NCBI GenBank assembly: GCA_018287875.1
Contig: JAGVVL010000002.1
Coordinates: 6,882,001-6,946,000 of the forward strand
DNA from: Nigrospora sphaerica
Taxonomy: Eukaryota; Ascomycota; Sordariomycetes; Amphisphaeriales; Apiosporaceae
Length of the DNA: 64,000 bases
Direction: 5' to 3'
The position numbers and the translations under genes are program-made. Each line of letters starts with the position of its first letter. Within the stretch, counting starts at the first letter, position 1. Below are positions 61,601-64,000 of the stretch, in pieces. The notes beneath the pieces were generated by a model. That model searched no databases. It was not told the DNA's origin and was given only the letters and a program-made list of their open reading frames with translations.

Positions 61601-64000
61601 GGTGCGGGGGAAGTTCGTCGGGGTACTTTTGGCCAGAAGCGGTTGCAGGGAGGGGTATATGGCATATTAGAGCCGCTGCGGTCTGCATCTGGCACGATTC
61701 TACCATCGCCCGCATGCCCGTTACCGATCCTGGGTCGCTCACCTATGCCGTGTAACAGGCTGGGTCGTATCGCCACGGTTGGATGGCGGGCTGTGCGGCC
61801 GCAACATCGATACTGCTGTGTGTTCACCACCCAGCCGGCCCGACTACAGCACGGGTTGGCACACCCTGAAGCCCACTGGCTGTTCTCCCGAGCCAAGCCA
61901 AGATTCCCCCGGCTAACCCAGCCATCTGCCGCCTCCGCATGCAGCGCTTCAGTGGCATGAGAAAAGCCATGGCCCAAGCCGGCATGCAAGTGTCTTCTCC
62001 CCGGGCCACCGGGCAAGACTCGGTCAACAGGGGGGAACCCCCACCAGAGATCGGTTTGTATATCGTGCAGCCGGCCGGCTGCTGTGCGATCACTGTAAAC
62101 GTTCTCGGGCAGAGGTATTCCGCAACCACCTACAACACCTCCTGCGAGATCACACTGCATGGGATCCCCGGAGATCATGACCCGTCGAGATCGTAGTATC
62201 CGCTCAACCGCCTCCTACCCCCTTTTTGGCTTGCCCGTCGGGACGCAGGCGGGCATGTTCCCGACGGCCTTGCGGGCGGCATTTGCAACCACTGTGCGGC
62301 TCGATAGTCCCATGGGGAAACTCCCCGTCGAAGCACAGCGCCGGGACTGAATAAGTGGGGAGAACCGGGTTTCCCCAGACGAGGCGATGCCGTGCCCTCC
62401 ATATTGCCCTAAATGAAGTACTTGCAACCACTGCCACACCCGGCCCCTCCCCTCCTACCGCACGCAGCACGCTTTTCTCACATCCATCCCGGGTCGCCGG
62501 GTTTTTATTAACACCGCCCAGACTCAGGTGGCTTCTGCAGGCCTGGTCTGACCGGGTGGTCCTCGGCAGGCGGGAGTAGCCGGTGTTCACCAGACTGCGT
62601 GGAAAAGGGGGCTGGCTAATATGCTAGCGAGGCCAAGCGAGTGCCACGGCCCAGGACCGCGCGGCCAGACGGACGCTTACATGGCGCCTCCCCCGTTTCT
62701 GCTTCAATCTTTCCACGTATCCGAGGCCGCGGGGGGGGGTATGGCATGGTGCCCTCCCTCACGGGGATACCCAAAGACCCGGTAGTACCGTGGTGAAAGC
62801 TGCCGTCGGGACCTTCTTTGTTTGTCCGACGCCACCACGGCTGCCACATCCGGCCCTTCCGACATTCCGGGCGAGGGGTTCGCGCCTTCTTGGCGGCAGT
62901 TGAAAAAAAAAACCCCGATGTTTCTTCGTCCGGGTGGTTCCCTTCTGAGACACCATATATGGCAAGATCAGCTACGGTGAGTCAAAAGTCAGGGGCCTCA
63001 TTGGCCGCGCGTGCTTTTCGGTGATGGAAAGAACGCACACGCACCTTTACCGTGAATTGCCATGTGATTATCCAGGTCGGGCGGAGGTCGGGCGGACTTC
63101 GTTTGCTCTTGCGCCTCCCGAGAGAGGCGCTTTCTTAGCCTGTGCTGGGGTCGCGAGAGAACCCCGGACGCCCGCGCTCTCCAGCTCTGCCAGTGTGCTC
63201 CCCAGGTCGTAGCGGCCGCTCTGCTCCCCTGGGTATCTATAGGAAGCAAACCGAGGTAACTCTCACTGGCCGCTGCTGGGAGTCGTACGAGATGGGGTAG
63301 GGGATACGAGCTGCTCGGTGTTACCTGTGTTTCGGGACGCGCTTGGGCGGCTATGGACAAGAGGGAAACACTTTAGCAGTCAACACAGTCGGTGAAACGG
63401 GAGCATGGTCCTCCAAAATGAAGGGTGAAGGCGAGGCTGTGCAAATTCATTCATTGGCGGCGACCCACGGTCGCACTGCCGTACGCCATATTGAACTGAT
63501 ACGTTGGCTACTGAAGCACCTATAACCCTTCAAATGGCCAGCAGATTATGAAATGTAGTCTCTTTGGTGATTCCTCGTCCCAGGGGAGACCGGATTTGTG
63601 CCTGGATGCGTACGAAAAAGCCAGTAGGGTACATCGTCATTGGGAAACTAGACGGCGACGAATACGACCCTGTGTTTGTTGAAGCTGGCCCGGTTCAAAC
63701 ATGTGTTGAGAGTAATGATAAACGCCCACTTGTGGAACGAGCGGTAGAAAAACGGGCAAGCTTCAGTGTACTCGTTCACACCTTTTGGGGACGCTAACTG
63801 ACAGCAGGGCACTGGGCAATCTATCTATTTAACACTACTTTCAGTCGCTTGTAGCTGCCTCACGCCCCTGTGTCGGTGTTTATAGTGAAGTCCGCTCAGG
63901 GGGCATGGTTGACACGAAGCTATACTCGTTCATTCCCTTGCTCTCGGAGATGGTGCGAGGAGGAGAAACGGCTCTGATCCGGTGATCTTTTGTAATAATG

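Larger units (their letters stand above)
52515..64000. other. Gene desert, about 11.5 kb, downstream of cre1 to the window end
   Basis: No conserved protein was recognised. The interval begins with the cre1 3' UTR. Long frames such as 61318..62178 (minus, 286 codons), 57094..57771 (minus) and 59437..60138 (plus) overlap others antisense and show no family motif. A small frame at 63564..63797 (77 codons plus strand, Asp/Glu/Val-rich) has a more protein-like composition than its surroundings but cannot be assigned. The interval also holds the repeats listed separately. Confidence 0.45.

Noticed and set aside
1..64000. Transposons, RIP-mutated repeats, CRISPR arrays, rRNA genes, secondary-metabolite clusters
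   Set aside because: No transposase, reverse-transcriptase or synthase-like peptide, no AT-rich blocks, no regularly spaced direct repeats and no rRNA-like sequence were noticed when reading both strands.

Overview
The window is nuclear DNA of a filamentous ascomycete, most likely a Sordariomycete and possibly from Hypocreales. The evidence is short GT-AG introns (46-172 nt, one of 956 nt) with CTAAC/CTGAC-like branch points, GC-rich third codon positions, and typical Pezizomycotina proteins: a Cre1/CreA carbon catabolite repressor, a VIB-1/XprG-type NDT80 transcription factor and a Glo3 ArfGAP. No AT-rich blocks of the kind left by RIP were noticed. I recognise eight protein-coding genes and one decayed gene. 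The intron/exon joins below were worked out by hand from splice signals, reading phase and family resemblance.

Layout. 1.2-2.4 kb (+): a nitronate monooxygenase-like flavoprotein. 3.1-4.1 kb (+): a short-chain dehydrogenase/reductase. 4.1-11.1 kb: no recognisable gene. 11.1-13.9 kb (-): the vib-1/xprG orthologue, with two upstream coding exons and a 956-nt intron; its first coding exon is not resolved. 13.9-28.6 kb: a gene desert holding only the collapsed remnant of a PIN-like (auxin-efflux-type) carrier near 27 kb. 28.6-34.8 kb: a compact island with glo3 (-), tim21 (+) sharing a 568-bp divergent promoter with glo3, and a BTB-plus-bromodomain protein (+). 34.8-40.0 kb: desert. 40.0-41.6 kb (-): a five-exon RecA/Rad51-paralogue gene, Rad55-like. 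41.6-51.2 kb: desert that includes the promoter of the next gene. 51.2-52.5 kb (+): cre1. 52.5-64.0 kb: desert.

Functionally this is mostly housekeeping: ER-Golgi traffic (Glo3), mitochondrial protein import (Tim21), recombinational repair (Rad55-like) and chromatin reading (BTB-bromodomain). It is punctuated by two global regulators of secreted hydrolases and carbon use (VIB-1 and Cre1), each beside unusually long non-coding flanks. In Neurospora, VIB-1 and CRE-1 act in one glucose-signalling/derepression circuit, so finding them 37 kb apart is the most interesting contextual point. I found no biosynthetic cluster, intact transposon, CRISPR array, tRNA or rRNA gene, and no clearly new multi-gene system.
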